From: Roseateles sp. YR242
GTDB taxonomy: Bacteria > Pseudomonadota > Gammaproteobacteria > Burkholderiales > Burkholderiaceae_C
Length of the DNA stretch: 64,000 bases
NCBI RefSeq assembly: GCF_900109745.1
Contig: NZ_FOAV01000017.1
Location: 1-64,000, forward strand
Direction of reading: 5' to 3'
A model generated the notes under the pieces. It worked only from the letters and a program-made list of their open reading frames with translations. It was not told where the DNA came from and ran no database searches. A program made the translations under genes and the position numbers. Position 1 is the stretch's first letter; each line of letters begins with the position of its first letter. This document shows positions 27,120 through 35,544 of this stretch, piece by piece.

Positions 27120-28583
27120 ATGAAGACCTTCAATTTCTGGATGGCCGGTGCAGCGCTCGCCGTGCTGGCCACACTCTCCGGGTGCGGCGGCGGTGGCAGT
27201 GACAGCAGCACGCAGGTGCCGCCCACACTGTCCGCAACCCTCCCGACCACGGCCACTGCGGGCGTAGCGGTGACCATCTCCGGCATCACCGCCACCAACG
27301 CTTCGGCCCTGACCGTGGACTGGGGCGATGGCACCCAAGACGCGCCGGCGACCATCCCGACCAGCCTCTCCCACACCTACGCCGCGACGGCAACCTGCGT
27401 GAAGGCCGGGTCGTGCAGCATCGACCTGGCGGCTCTCGGCTGGGGCACGCCCGTCGAAGTCAAGGGCACCGTGGTGCTCAGCCCGGCCCCCACGCTGACT
27501 GCCACGCTGCCGACCATCGGCACGGCGGGCGCTTCGATCACCGTCTCGGACATCGCTGCGGCCAATGGCACGGCGCTGTCGGTGGACTGGGGCGACGGCG
27601 CCAAGGAAGCGCCGGCGACCACTACCACCAGCCTGACGCACACCTACGCCGCAGCGGGCAGCTACACCATCGACATGGTGCTGACCGGCGCGAACAGCAC
27701 CTCGGCGGAGAAAAAGGGCAGCATCACCATCAATTCCGCCGCCGATCCAGCGCTGGCCGCAACGCTGCCCACCAGCGGCGTGACGGGCACGGCCGTGAGC
27801 GTGACGGGCATCTCCACCTCCAACGGTACGGCGTTGAGCGTGAACTGGGGTGACGGCACCACCGAGAGCGCGGACGTCAGCTCGACCAGCCTGTCCCACA
27901 CCTATGCGGCGACCGGCACCTTCACCATCACCGTGACTCTGGACGGCCCTCCGAGCAGCTCGCCAAGCCTGCAGACCGGCAGCATCACGATCGACACGCC
28001 CGAGCTGTTCTTCAGCGAGTACGTGGAAGGTTCCAGCAACAACAAGGCGCTGGAAATCTACAACCCGACCTCCAGCACGGTGGACCTGAGCCTCTATACG
28101 GTCCAGATGTGGTCGCGCAGCGCCACGGGTGTGCCAGTGGCCTCGACGGCGAGCCAGACGCTGACGTTGACGGGCACGCTGGCCCCGGGCAAGACGCTGG
28201 TGATCTACAACGTCTCGTCGTCGGCCACGCTGACCTCGGCCGTCACCGCCAGCGGCACCCAGACGCAGGCGGATGGTACTTACGCGTCCACCAACGGCCA
28301 CCAGGTGAGCTCCTTCAATGGCAATGACACGTTGTTCCTGCTGAAGTCGGGCACGGTGATCGACGCCATCGGCGCGACGACCGACCTCGCCTCGGGCGGC
28401 ACCGGACCGACCTCGGGCTGGGGCGCGGCCGACTCGTCCGGCACGATGTTGACGGTGGACCACACGCTGCGTCGCAAGGCCGGCATCGGCCGCGGCACGC
28501 CGACCCTGGATGAGACCTGGGATCCGACCGTGCAGTGGGATGTGTACGTGAAGGACACCTTCACCGGCCTGGGCGCGCGCTGA
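27120..28583 (+). CDS. Lipoprotein with PKD-like repeats and a lamin-tail domain
   Basis: A 487-residue protein; start at ATG 27120 with AAGGA upstream. The signal ends in an LSGC lipobox with a Gly-rich leader. Three PKD-like repeats follow, each with VDWGDG/VNWGDG and SL-HTYA (about residues 60-300). The last 200 residues form a lamin-tail domain (LFFSEYVEGSSNNKALEIYN), the module found in secreted ExeM-type nucleases, but no nuclease domain is attached. It lies 114 bp after the TonB receptor and before an S1/P1 nuclease, so a surface binding role for nucleic acid is plausible. A terminator follows it. Confidence 0.82.
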   Translation: MKTFNFWMAGAALAVLATLSGCGGGGSDSSTQVPPTLSATLPTTATAGVAVTISGITATNASALTVDWGDGTQDAPATIPTSLSHTYAATATCVKAGSCSIDLAALGWGTPVEVKGTVVLSPAPTLTATLPTIGTAGASITVSDIAAANGTALSVDWGDGAKEAPATTTTSLTHTYAAAGSYTIDMVLTGANSTSAEKKGSITINSAADPALAATLPTSGVTGTAVSVTGISTSNGTALSVNWGDGTTESADVSSTSLSHTYAATGTFTITVTLDGPPSSSPSLQTGSITIDTPELFFSEYVEGSSNNKALEIYNPTSSTVDLSLYTVQMWSRSATGVPVASTASQTLTLTGTLAPGKTLVIYNVSSSATLTSAVTASGTQTQADGTYASTNGHQVSSFNGNDTLFLLKSGTVIDAIGATTDLASGGTGPTSGWGAADSSGTMLTVDHTLRRKAGIGRGTPTLDETWDPTVQWDVYVKDTFTGLGAR

Positions 28584-28634
28584 GCGCCAGGTGATTCAGG
28601 CCAGCGTTGTCTCATTGGCCCTGAACAAAACCAC

Positions 28635-28665
28635 GGCCCTGCCTCCTTTTGGCAGGGCCTTTTTT
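28635..28665 (+). terminator. Intrinsic terminator
   Basis: GGCCCTGCC, a 7-base loop, GGCAGGGCC and then six T. The stem is perfect and nine pairs long. It ends the transcript of the lamin-tail lipoprotein and sits 41 bases ahead of the nuclease start, so the nuclease probably has read-through or its own promoter. Confidence 0.92.
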
Positions 28666-28706
28666 ACTTCGGCGCGGCCGTGCCACGCCGTCTCACAGCA
28701 CCGACC

Positions 28707-29615
28707 ATGAACCCGCAGACCCCCTCCCGCCCGCTGCTGTGCCGCGCCTTGACCGCCTTCGCCGCGGCCACCTTGTTTGCGGCGCCCAATGCCTTCGCCT
28801 GGAGCCATCTTGGCCATTGGCTGGTGGGCGACCTGGCCCAAGGCCAGCTCACGCCCGCAGCACGACAGCAGGTCGACCTCCTGCTCAAGGACGAGCCGAC
28901 CCCGACGCTGGCCGGCGTGGCCTCCTGGGCCGATGAGATGCGCAGCGGCGGTTCAGAGCTCGCCAAGAAGTCCGCCAAGTGGCACTACGTCGATCTCGAC
29001 CCCAACCGTTGTGACTACGAGCCCAAGCGCATGTGCCCCGACGGGGATTGCGTGATCGACGCGATCGACGCCCAACGCAAGATCCTCGCTGATACCACCC
29101 AGCCGCCCGAGGCGCGCCGCGATGCGCTCAAGTTCCTCGTCCACTTCATCGGGGATGTGCATCAACCGCTGCACGCCGGCTCACGCCAGGATGCCGAAGG
29201 CCATACGGACGCAGGCGGCAACAAGTACCAGATCAGCCTGCGCACGGCGGTCACGCCGCAGTCGCGCAACGACAAGCAACGCGCGCCGGGCGGCCCCCTC
29301 GGCACCAACCTGCATGCGGTTTGGGACTACTACGAACTCGAATCGGCGGTCCTGCCCCCCGAGGACTACGCCGCAAAGCTGCAACAAGCGGGCATTCCCC
29401 TGCCCACACCGGAGACCCTGGGCACGCCTGCCGAATGGGCCGTTGAATCCTGCAAGGGCATCAACACGCAGGGCCTCTATCCGCTGGATGACGACGGCCA
29501 ATGGCAGCACAAGATCGGTGGCGGGTACCTTGACGCCAAGCGCCCCTATGCCGAAGCACGCATCCGCATCGCCGCCGGTCGCCTGGCCGAGGTGCTCAAT
29601 GAAACGCTGAAGTAG
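28707..29615 (+). CDS. Secreted S1/P1-type nuclease
   Basis: A 302-residue zinc-dependent nuclease. A signal peptide ends in NAFA so that the mature protein begins with Trp (WSHLGHWLVGDLA), as required because the N-terminal tryptophan binds zinc in this family. Other ligands are visible in ASWADE, WHYVDLD, HFIGDVHQPLHAG and NLHAVWDYYELE. The family cleaves single-stranded DNA and RNA and removes 3' phosphates. The length is normal. With the TonB receptor and lamin-tail lipoprotein upstream it suggests extracellular nucleic-acid use. It is convergent with an unknown secreted-protein gene. Confidence 0.93.
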   Translation: MNPQTPSRPLLCRALTAFAAATLFAAPNAFAWSHLGHWLVGDLAQGQLTPAARQQVDLLLKDEPTPTLAGVASWADEMRSGGSELAKKSAKWHYVDLDPNRCDYEPKRMCPDGDCVIDAIDAQRKILADTTQPPEARRDALKFLVHFIGDVHQPLHAGSRQDAEGHTDAGGNKYQISLRTAVTPQSRNDKQRAPGGPLGTNLHAVWDYYELESAVLPPEDYAAKLQQAGIPLPTPETLGTPAEWAVESCKGINTQGLYPLDDDGQWQHKIGGGYLDAKRPYAEARIRIAAGRLAEVLNETLK

Positions 29616-29624
29616 TTGGAGCGG

Positions 29625-29659
29625 ACGACGGTCCGGCGCGCTGCGCGCCTGGCCGTCGT
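29625..29659. terminator. Hairpin between convergent genes
   Basis: ACGACGG and CCGTCGT flank an inner perfect GGCGCG-CTG-CGCGCC stem, making a long interrupted hairpin in the 60-bp gap between the nuclease gene and the convergent secreted-protein gene. There is no T-tract, so it may act as a bidirectional structural terminator or protect 3' ends. Confidence 0.5.
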
Positions 29660-29675
29660 TGCTCGATAGGCCCGA

Positions 29676-30599
29676 TCAGCGAGGGCTGCTTGGTGGCTCC
29701 GACTTGGGCGCGGGCACGGCCTTCGGTTCGCTCACGGTCACCTCACCCGAGGTCTGACGGATGGACTTGTAGGCCGAACGTTCCACCGACTTGACCAGCT
29801 TGCCGATCAGTTCACCGTTCGACATCTGGCTGGCGACGTCCAGGGCTGTGGAGTCCGGATCGGCGTACTTTGTGTTGTCGAAATGGCGCTCACGCTTGAT
29901 CAGCGCCATGGACTTGGCGTCGTAGGTCAGGCGCTCGAAGTACATGTAGGGCGCGACATAGGTCGCCGCGTGCGCCGTCTCGCCGGTGCGCGGATTGACC
30001 GTCTTGTAGTCACCGTCATCGCCCTGGCTCATGATGAGGGAGCCAGCGGCCGAGCCATCATTCATGCTGTCGAGGTCGAAGTCCATGCGCTCCACCGGCT
30101 GCACGTACACGCCGATGCCGCTGAGCTTGGTGCCGACGCCCTGCATCTCCAGGTCGGCGTACGCCGGGACAATGACCTCGATCCGGTCCCAGCCCTGTCG
30201 CTCCGGCAGGCCGCTCAGGTGCTCGGTCAGCGCCGCGAGCACGATGTCCTGACGCGCACCGCTGCGTGACTTGGCCAGCTTGGCGGCCACGTCGTCGGGC
30301 ATGGTCCATTGCAGGAGCACGTGCTGGGCCCCGGGTTCTTCTTCCGTCAGCGCCTGGTCCAGTCCACGCAGTACGGCGAAGTTAAGTGCCTGGCCGGACA
30401 CCTGCACCGTCTGGCGCTTGTAGGGCTCGGTTTTGCTGCTCGAGAGCTTGAGCTGACGCACAAATTCGATTCGATCGCCGACAGCAGCCAGCAGGGCCAC
30501 CGTCTGCGGTGTCGCTGGCTCACCTGGGGCGGCGACGGCCATCAGCGGCTGAGCGAGCGCAAGAGCGAGCGCGAGAGCAAGAGGCGTGAGCGATCTCAT
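29676..30599 (-). CDS. Secreted protein of unknown function
   Basis: A 307-residue protein with a clear signal peptide (Leu/Ala repeats, cleavage near AVAAPG). The mature part is soluble with no membrane helix and has no family I can name. Noticeable strings are DRIEFVRQLKLSSSK, WDRIEVIVPAYADLEMQGVG and YVQPVERMDFDLDSM, and the tail is Pro/Ser-rich. Mixed charged and aromatic strands suggest a beta-rich periplasmic protein. It stands alone, convergent with the S1/P1 nuclease. The ATG at 30599 is the only sensible start with a full signal sequence. Confidence 0.75.
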   Translation of the reverse strand: MRSLTPLALALALALAQPLMAVAAPGEPATPQTVALLAAVGDRIEFVRQLKLSSSKTEPYKRQTVQVSGQALNFAVLRGLDQALTEEEPGAQHVLLQWTMPDDVAAKLAKSRSGARQDIVLAALTEHLSGLPERQGWDRIEVIVPAYADLEMQGVGTKLSGIGVYVQPVERMDFDLDSMNDGSAAGSLIMSQGDDGDYKTVNPRTGETAHAATYVAPYMYFERLTYDAKSMALIKRERHFDNTKYADPDSTALDVASQMSNGELIGKLVKSVERSAYKSIRQTSGEVTVSEPKAVPAPKSEPPSSPR

Positions 30600-31181
30600 G
30601 GAGACACCGGCAGAGGTTGCGATCCAGGGATGCTAGGGACGGTATGTATGGGGCTTGTGAAGCGGGGCGGGTGTGTTGCGCGGATGCGCGCGGACCTGCC
30701 AGTTCGGCTTGACCGACGTTCGGTGAAACGAGGAGAGCCTTTGGTGAGCCGGGTGTCGGTTCGCGTTCAAAGTGAAACCGAAGGGGGTTGCATATCGTGC
30801 TCTTCGTGGCCGGCACGATCACGAAGCGTTTCACTTCGAAGCAGACCTTCTTGGTAAATCAGCGCGTCGCCGCGTCGCCGCGTCGCGCGGTGGGCTTTTT
30901 CTCACATCCGCGGGGGACTCCTGATGCCGGAGACAGGCATGTTGAGGCTCGCAGCGAACATTTCGGGGCGCTCGTTCAATACTGACCAACCCCTGAAGGC
31001 TACCCGAGGGAGCCTGCGTCTGAGGATATCTCTGAGGTCTTGGGTTCTCCAATCTTGCGCTGAGTGGGTCGGGCACGTGCCGCCGCGACGGTCGTGCTGC
31101 CGTGCTTGAAGCGCCAGGACTCATTGCCGGTCTCGTCAATCGCGAGCCAACGCGATCTGCGGGCCCTCTGATGCGGGAGGC
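30600..31181. other. Gene-poor region with tandem octamers and a coding-like fragment
   Basis: No complete gene is supported. CGCGTCGC occurs three times in tandem at 30863-30886. On the minus strand a frame running to TAG at 31000-31002 reads WLAIDETGNESWRFKHGSTT and looks protein-like over about 50 residues, but it lacks a start and is cut by the preceding toxin/immunity-type gene at 31182. It may be the remnant of a gene displaced when the island at 31-34 kb arrived. I do not recognise its family. Confidence 0.35.
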
Positions 31182-31559
31182 TCAGAGCCTATCGAAATCC
31201 AGGAAACCTAAGACCCGCTCCCACTGGTCCCTGGTGTCTGCAGTCCAGCGCCGCACCTGCAGCCGCCGAAAAAATCCGCTCGCACTGGGTGTGCTGATGC
31301 GGTGCCGTTCAATTGCGTCCATGAGCGCCGCCTCATCGAAACCGGCCCAAGCACCTCCAGGAAATGCTCTCAAATTCCGCCAGCATGCTGGTGCCACTTC
31401 CGTCTCGTAAATGCGCTGCAGCTCCGACCTCGACAAACCAGTGGCCCGGAGGTCGCGCGCAATCGCCTTCAGATCGAGGTCATCAAGCTCTGTGTCCAGG
31501 AAAAGCCGAGAGATGACCAGTTGCGCGGCGCGGTCTGCTGGATGGCCCATCCTGCTCAT
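31182..31559 (-). CDS. Small DUF7079-like protein (candidate immunity protein)
   Basis: A 125-residue acidic soluble protein with no signal peptide. The core LFLDTELDDLDLKAIARDLR, SELQRIYETEVAPAC and GGAWAGFDEAAL resembles DUF7079, small proteins often found next to polymorphic toxins; this assignment is from memory. It starts five bases after the stop of the gene encoding a Gly-rich membrane-active protein, so they are cotranscribed. The order effector then immunity, and their island setting, support an immunity role. Because it is predicted cytosolic, its partner should act in the cytosol or on the inner membrane. Confidence 0.6.
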   Translation of the reverse strand: MSRMGHPADRAAQLVISRLFLDTELDDLDLKAIARDLRATGLSRSELQRIYETEVAPACWRNLRAFPGGAWAGFDEAALMDAIERHRISTPSASGFFRRLQVRRWTADTRDQWERVLGFLDFDRL

Positions 31560-31564
31560 GCCAT

Positions 31565-32407
31565 TTACTCGCCCAGCCATTTGACGACATCGCGCTGATC
31601 CAGCACCAAGTCGGTGGCTGCACCCGCTGAGATCGCACCGACGACACCACCGACGATGAAGAGGGCGGTGACGCACACTGGCGCACCCGGCCCGCAAATG
31701 AGGCCGGCGGAAGCGGTCGCCGCAGCACCTCCCAGTGCGCCACCCGCCAACGTCGCCCCCTCCTTGATCCCCTGCCGCAGCTTGTTCTTTGCTTCCCAGA
31801 TGTTGTAGATCGAAATTGCCACCGTCACAACAAGCAGGCCTCTTCCCATTGTTCTCCAACGCGGGATCTGCCCGGTGACCTTCGGACTTGAGCGCCCCGA
31901 GGCCTCGACGATTTCGACAAAAACACGTTGTTTTTGGACCGTCGATAGCTCCGCGAAACTCTTCCCGGGGAACAACTTATCTACCGATTTGTCGAGGGCC
32001 TTCTCCAAAGTCAGTCCCTGTCCCTTAATCGACTCGGCGCCAGCCTTGCCGATCGCGGAGGTGATGGCACGAACCTCTTCCATGATTACATTTCGTGCCT
32101 GGACCGCGAACGCGGCACCGTCTGCGGCTGTAACCTTTCCTGCCAAAACATCAGCACGAATGGTTTTGGACATGTCAATGATGCGATGGACATACGTGGC
32201 TCGCGCCTTCGCATCCTGGATATATCGCGTGGCAAAGTTTAGCGCCGTAGCCTGCAACGCTTCAAGCGCCTGATCGAGGCCCACTAGGTCAGGGGCCTGA
32301 CGGCCGATAGCGGACGGAGCGAGAGACTGCGATAAGCAGTTGGTTCCTCGGTCGATGATCTGCGGATTACTGACGTGACACAACGGGCCTGGCGTTCTTG
32401 CGCTCAT
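31565..32407 (-). CDS. Candidate membrane-active toxin with glycine-zipper hairpin
   Basis: A 280-residue protein without an N-terminal signal. Residues about 40-185 are helical and charged. A C-terminal hydrophobic region (about 190-270) contains GRGLLVVTVAISIYNIWEAK and then a Gly/Ala-rich stretch with GGALGGAAATASAGLICGPG and a second hydrophobic helix. A late membrane hairpin of this kind is typical of pore-forming or antibacterial effectors delivered by contact-dependent or type VI systems. ATG 32407 has GGGGAGGGG just upstream; a GTG one codon earlier is possible. The small downstream gene would be its immunity gene. No secretion genes are adjacent, so delivery is unknown. Confidence 0.55.
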   Translation of the reverse strand: MSARTPGPLCHVSNPQIIDRGTNCLSQSLAPSAIGRQAPDLVGLDQALEALQATALNFATRYIQDAKARATYVHRIIDMSKTIRADVLAGKVTAADGAAFAVQARNVIMEEVRAITSAIGKAGAESIKGQGLTLEKALDKSVDKLFPGKSFAELSTVQKQRVFVEIVEASGRSSPKVTGQIPRWRTMGRGLLVVTVAISIYNIWEAKNKLRQGIKEGATLAGGALGGAAATASAGLICGPGAPVCVTALFIVGGVVGAISAGAATDLVLDQRDVVKWLGE

Positions 32408-32517
32408 CACCCCTCCCCAAAATGCTTATCTCGAGATCCTAGCCCCTTTTGGAACTGCTCATTGACTGCGGACCGACCACGTTAGAAGACTCTGCCGTAG
32501 AACGTCTTCAGGTTTGC

Positions 32518-32706
32518 ATCGGTGTGCACCGTAGTGGGCAACCGCGGCCAGGTGCGGCGATGAGCCGCATCCAGTCGGCCAAGCTCGACGGGCTTGATCC
32601 CCACGTCTACCTCCGCGACGCGATTGAGATGCTGCCACCGCAGCCGGCCAGCCGGGTTGCACAGTTGCCGTCGTGTCGCTGGACGCCATTCGGATGGATG
32701 AACTGA
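32518..32706 (+). pseudogene. IS66-family transposase C-terminal remnant
   Basis: The plus strand encodes a tail with SRIQSAKLDGLDPHVYLRDA and then RVAQL. This parallels the conserved end of IS66 TnpC (YSLI-TAKLNG-DP-AYLRDVL, then NRI-ELLPW). The rest of the transposase and any terminal repeats are missing, so it is a decayed fragment in the 343-bp gap between the toxin-like gene and the DUF6161 gene. Nothing else is visible in that gap. Confidence 0.7.
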
Positions 32707-32750
32707 CTTCATTGAATGCGTCTGTCAAGGTGGATTGGGCGAATACTTAC

Positions 32751-34004
32751 CTACGACTTGCCGGAGCGCGTTAGCACTTCTGCCACCGAGAACGGCAGAG
32801 CCTCGTCCTTCACGATTCCATCGGACGCGGGTCGGAACAGCGCGTTGAGGATCAACTGGCGGTGCTCATTGCTATCGAGCGCCTTCGCCTCCAAGAGCGC
32901 TAGGTAGGTCTGGACCATCACAACCCGCTCATCCGCGTCCCGCTCCAGGTGAATATGGCTGAGGTACATCCTTACGATGAGGCGCAGCGCCCAGATGACG
33001 AGGAGGCCCCCCAAGGCCAAGACCGCGATCTGCCACGCTGGCGGATGTGCAGCGGTGGCGGGCAAGTCGTGCAGCATCAATCCCACGGCGCCACATAGAG
33101 CGAGCAGCGCGGCCGCAATGCCAAGGAAGGTAATCCAGGCGAACATCGCCTTCGCTGCCGCGTGCTGTGACCTCTTGGTGGTCCAGTAGGTGGCAGGAGC
33201 CCGCATGGCCATGCCGTCAATGAAGGTCTGGCGGATCGTCTCCATCGAGGTCGTGTGCTCGGTCTGAAGTTCTTCGAAGGCAGCGTGACGTCCTGCTTGC
33301 GCTTCATCGAAGGCGCCTTCGTGCCTTGTAATCAAAGTTCCAGCGAGGTCTTCAGTCACCTCGTAGGCGCGGTGCAGTTGCTCGATGGCGCGCCCCTTCT
33401 CGCCCAGAAGCGCTTCTGTCTTTTGCCGCAGATGCTCTACCGCTTGCTCCGCGGCATCGGCGCGCCCCTTCTCGAGGGTCCGCATGAGGTTGTGCCGATC
33501 AATTTGGCCTGCAACTGCTCCATGCCACCCCTGAAGGGTGGATGGCGCGTAGCTATGGGCCTGCAACTGATTCAGGTTGTCCAAGAATGGCAGGAGGTAG
33601 TAGCTTGCCGCTTCGTCGCCAGCCCCTTTCATGAAGGCGTGAACCCGTTTCCCGATTGGCGTGCTGCTATGCGGGAGCCTTCTGGAAATGAAGGCGCTCG
33701 TTAGGTGAGCCTTCACGGTCTCCAGCTGCGACGCAATCCACTCGCTGGTCTGGCTGCCGGATTTGCTTATCGCTGCGTCGACGTGACTCTGCGCTTCATC
33801 GAGGTATGAATACGCCTCGATGGCGGCCGCGCTTGCCTGACCGAAATTGCGCAGCGGGAGCCACGCCCAGAACTGCACCTCAGTGTCGATCCACCGCTGC
33901 AGCTCAGCAAGGTCCGACGGCGCCAGCAAGCCCCCGTTGCCTCCCAGATCAAGCTCCATGATGGGTTCGGGTCTTGCGCGCTTAGGTGCGGCAGCTTCAG
34001 TCAT
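32751..34004 (-). CDS. DUF6161-like coiled-coil membrane protein
   Basis: A 417-residue protein. The N-terminal half is acidic and helical. A long coiled coil runs from about residue 175 to 260 (EKGRADAAEQAVEHLRQKTE onward). Two membrane helices follow (about 285-310 and 325-348), then a short conserved tail, HIHLERDADERVVMVQTYLA and LILNALFRPASDGIVKDE, which I associate with DUF6161. The start has GGGAGG immediately upstream. It lies in the accessory island, with lower GC than its surroundings. Its role is unknown; coiled coil plus two membrane helices would fit a membrane sensor or defence protein. Confidence 0.7.
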   Translation of the reverse strand: MTEAAAPKRARPEPIMELDLGGNGGLLAPSDLAELQRWIDTEVQFWAWLPLRNFGQASAAAIEAYSYLDEAQSHVDAAISKSGSQTSEWIASQLETVKAHLTSAFISRRLPHSSTPIGKRVHAFMKGAGDEAASYYLLPFLDNLNQLQAHSYAPSTLQGWHGAVAGQIDRHNLMRTLEKGRADAAEQAVEHLRQKTEALLGEKGRAIEQLHRAYEVTEDLAGTLITRHEGAFDEAQAGRHAAFEELQTEHTTSMETIRQTFIDGMAMRAPATYWTTKRSQHAAAKAMFAWITFLGIAAALLALCGAVGLMLHDLPATAAHPPAWQIAVLALGGLLVIWALRLIVRMYLSHIHLERDADERVVMVQTYLALLEAKALDSNEHRQLILNALFRPASDGIVKDEALPFSVAEVLTRSGKS

Positions 34005-34225
34005 GAGTCCTCCCTACAGGATCTCGTTGTTTTGATACAGGATAGGTCCACTCAGCATCGTAAGCGTGCTTGGAAGTCACGTTGGGGCTTCGGTTCCGAC
34101 TCGAATGCAAAAACTTCGAGATCGAATGAGAACCCACAGTGAGCCGGGTCCCTGACTTGCATCTCATCCCCTCCTTCCTGCATTTCGTCGCCCTCAATTA
34201 GCCCCACCCCCGCCCTTATCGTTAT

Positions 34226-34249
34226 GGTGTGCTACCTCACCAACACACC
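34226..34249 (+). promoter_or_regulatory. Possible GntR operator
   Basis: GGTGTG (34226-34231) and CACACC (34244-34249) form an inverted repeat with 12 bases between the arms, 30 bp upstream of the YtrA-type regulator gene. Regulators of this subfamily usually repress their own ABC-transporter operon from such a dyad. No clear -35/-10 pair was assigned. Confidence 0.45.
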
Positions 34250-34278
34250 GGCGCCCCTCCGCGGAGGCGCCTCCCCCG

Positions 34279-34629
34279 ATGACCAGCTGGAACGACCACG
34301 CGCCGATCTACCAGCAGCTTGCCGACCAACTGGCCGCGCAGCTCCTGGACGGCGACCCTCATGAAGGCGATGCCATGCCCTCGGTCCGGGCATTGGCCAG
34401 CCGCTATGTGATCAACCCCCTGACCGTCAGCCGCGCCCTCCAGTCCCTGGTGGACGAAGGCCTGCTGGAAAGCCGCCGCGGCATGGGCATGTATGTCCGC
34501 GCCGGCGCCCGGGGCCGCCTGTTGGAGACGGAACGGGAACACTTCCTGCAGGAGGAGTGGCCGCGTGTTCGGGAGAAACTGCACCGACTGGGCCTGCGCC
34601 CGGAGGACCTTTCCTGGGAGGACGCATGA
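34279..34629 (+). CDS. GntR-family regulator, YtrA subfamily
   Basis: A 116-residue regulator. The winged helix spans APIYQQLADQL to MGMYVRAGA, with PSVRALASRYVINPLTVSRA as recognition helix. Only a short helical C terminus follows, which is the YtrA type that controls adjacent ABC transporters and lacks a large effector domain. It overlaps the ABC ATPase gene by four bases (ATGA) and leads a three-gene operon. Likely an autorepressor responding to envelope or antibiotic stress, by analogy with the subfamily. Confidence 0.93.
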   Translation: MTSWNDHAPIYQQLADQLAAQLLDGDPHEGDAMPSVRALASRYVINPLTVSRALQSLVDEGLLESRRGMGMYVRAGARGRLLETEREHFLQEEWPRVREKLHRLGLRPEDLSWEDA

Positions 34630-35528
34630 CGACAGCCAGCGCTACGGGAGCACCCATGACCCACCTGATCGAGGCCCACAACCTCAGCCTCCGTTACGGC
34701 CGCAAGGTCGCCCTCCAGGATGCCAGTTTCAGCATTCCGCCCGGCCGGGTGGTCGGCCTGCTGGGCCACAACGGCGCCGGCAAGACTTCGCTGATGAAGG
34801 CGTTGGTCGGCATCAAGCCGTTCCAGGGGGAGCTGAAGGTGATGGGCGTGAACCCGCACACCCATCGCGGCCAGTTGCTGGATTCGCTCTGCTACATCCC
34901 GGATGTGGCCGTGCTGCCGCGTTGGGCGCGTGTCAGTGATCTCATCACCCTGATGAGTGGGCTGCAGCCCCAGTTCTCAGCCGACCGGGCCCGCACGTTG
35001 CTGCGCCGTACCTCGGTAGGCGAGCGCGACAAGGTCAAGCAGCTCTCCAAAGGCATGGTCACCCAGCTGCACCTGGCCCTGGTGGCCGCCATCGACGCCC
35101 GGCTCATGGTGCTGGACGAGCCGACGCTTGGGCTGGATGTGATGTCCCGCAAGAGCTTCTACGAGATGCTGATCGACGAGTGGTGCGACGGCGAGCGCAG
35201 CGTGATCATCTCCACCCACCAGGTGGAAGAGGTGGAGACGCTGCTCTCGGATGTGATGATGCTGGACGAAGGCAAGCTGGTGCTCAACATCAGCCTGGCG
35301 GAGATCGACTCCCGCTTCGTGGCGCTTTCCCACGACCCGGATGCCGCCGCCGCCGTGGCCGCCAGCCACCCGCTGCTGCGCTACCGGGTGCAGGGCCGCC
35401 CCGCCGCCTTGTTCGACGGCGCTCCGCCGGAAGCCATCGCCCACCTCGGCCAGCGGCTGCGTCCCAACCTGGTGGACCTGTTCATGGCCCTGACCCGCAA
35501 GCCCGAAATCCAGGCGCGTGAAGCCTGA
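34626..35528 (+). CDS. ABC transporter ATP-binding protein
   Basis: A 300-residue ATPase with Walker A GHNGAGKTS, Walker B LMVLDEPT, a divergent signature LSKGMVTQ and the switch histidine in IISTHQVEE. The start ATG 34626 has GGGAGG upstream and overlaps the gntR stop. About 80 residues extend past the ATPase domain, as in BcrA/YtrB-like exporters. It pairs with the permease encoded 16 bp downstream. Confidence 0.95.
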   Translation: MTTASATGAPMTHLIEAHNLSLRYGRKVALQDASFSIPPGRVVGLLGHNGAGKTSLMKALVGIKPFQGELKVMGVNPHTHRGQLLDSLCYIPDVAVLPRWARVSDLITLMSGLQPQFSADRARTLLRRTSVGERDKVKQLSKGMVTQLHLALVAAIDARLMVLDEPTLGLDVMSRKSFYEMLIDEWCDGERSVIISTHQVEEVETLLSDVMMLDEGKLVLNISLAEIDSRFVALSHDPDAAAAVAASHPLLRYRVQGRPAALFDGAPPEAIAHLGQRLRPNLVDLFMALTRKPEIQAREA

Positions 35529-35544
35529 CCGCGCGGAGACCCTC

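Noticed and set aside
25665-28463. A 932-codon minus-strand frame across the TonB receptor and lamin-tail genes
   Set aside because: Val/Gly/Arg-rich antisense translation, and it crosses several real gene boundaries.
30863-30886. Triple CGCGTCGC repeat as a possible CRISPR or iteron array
   Set aside because: The units are directly adjacent without spacers and number only three; no cas or replication genes nearby.
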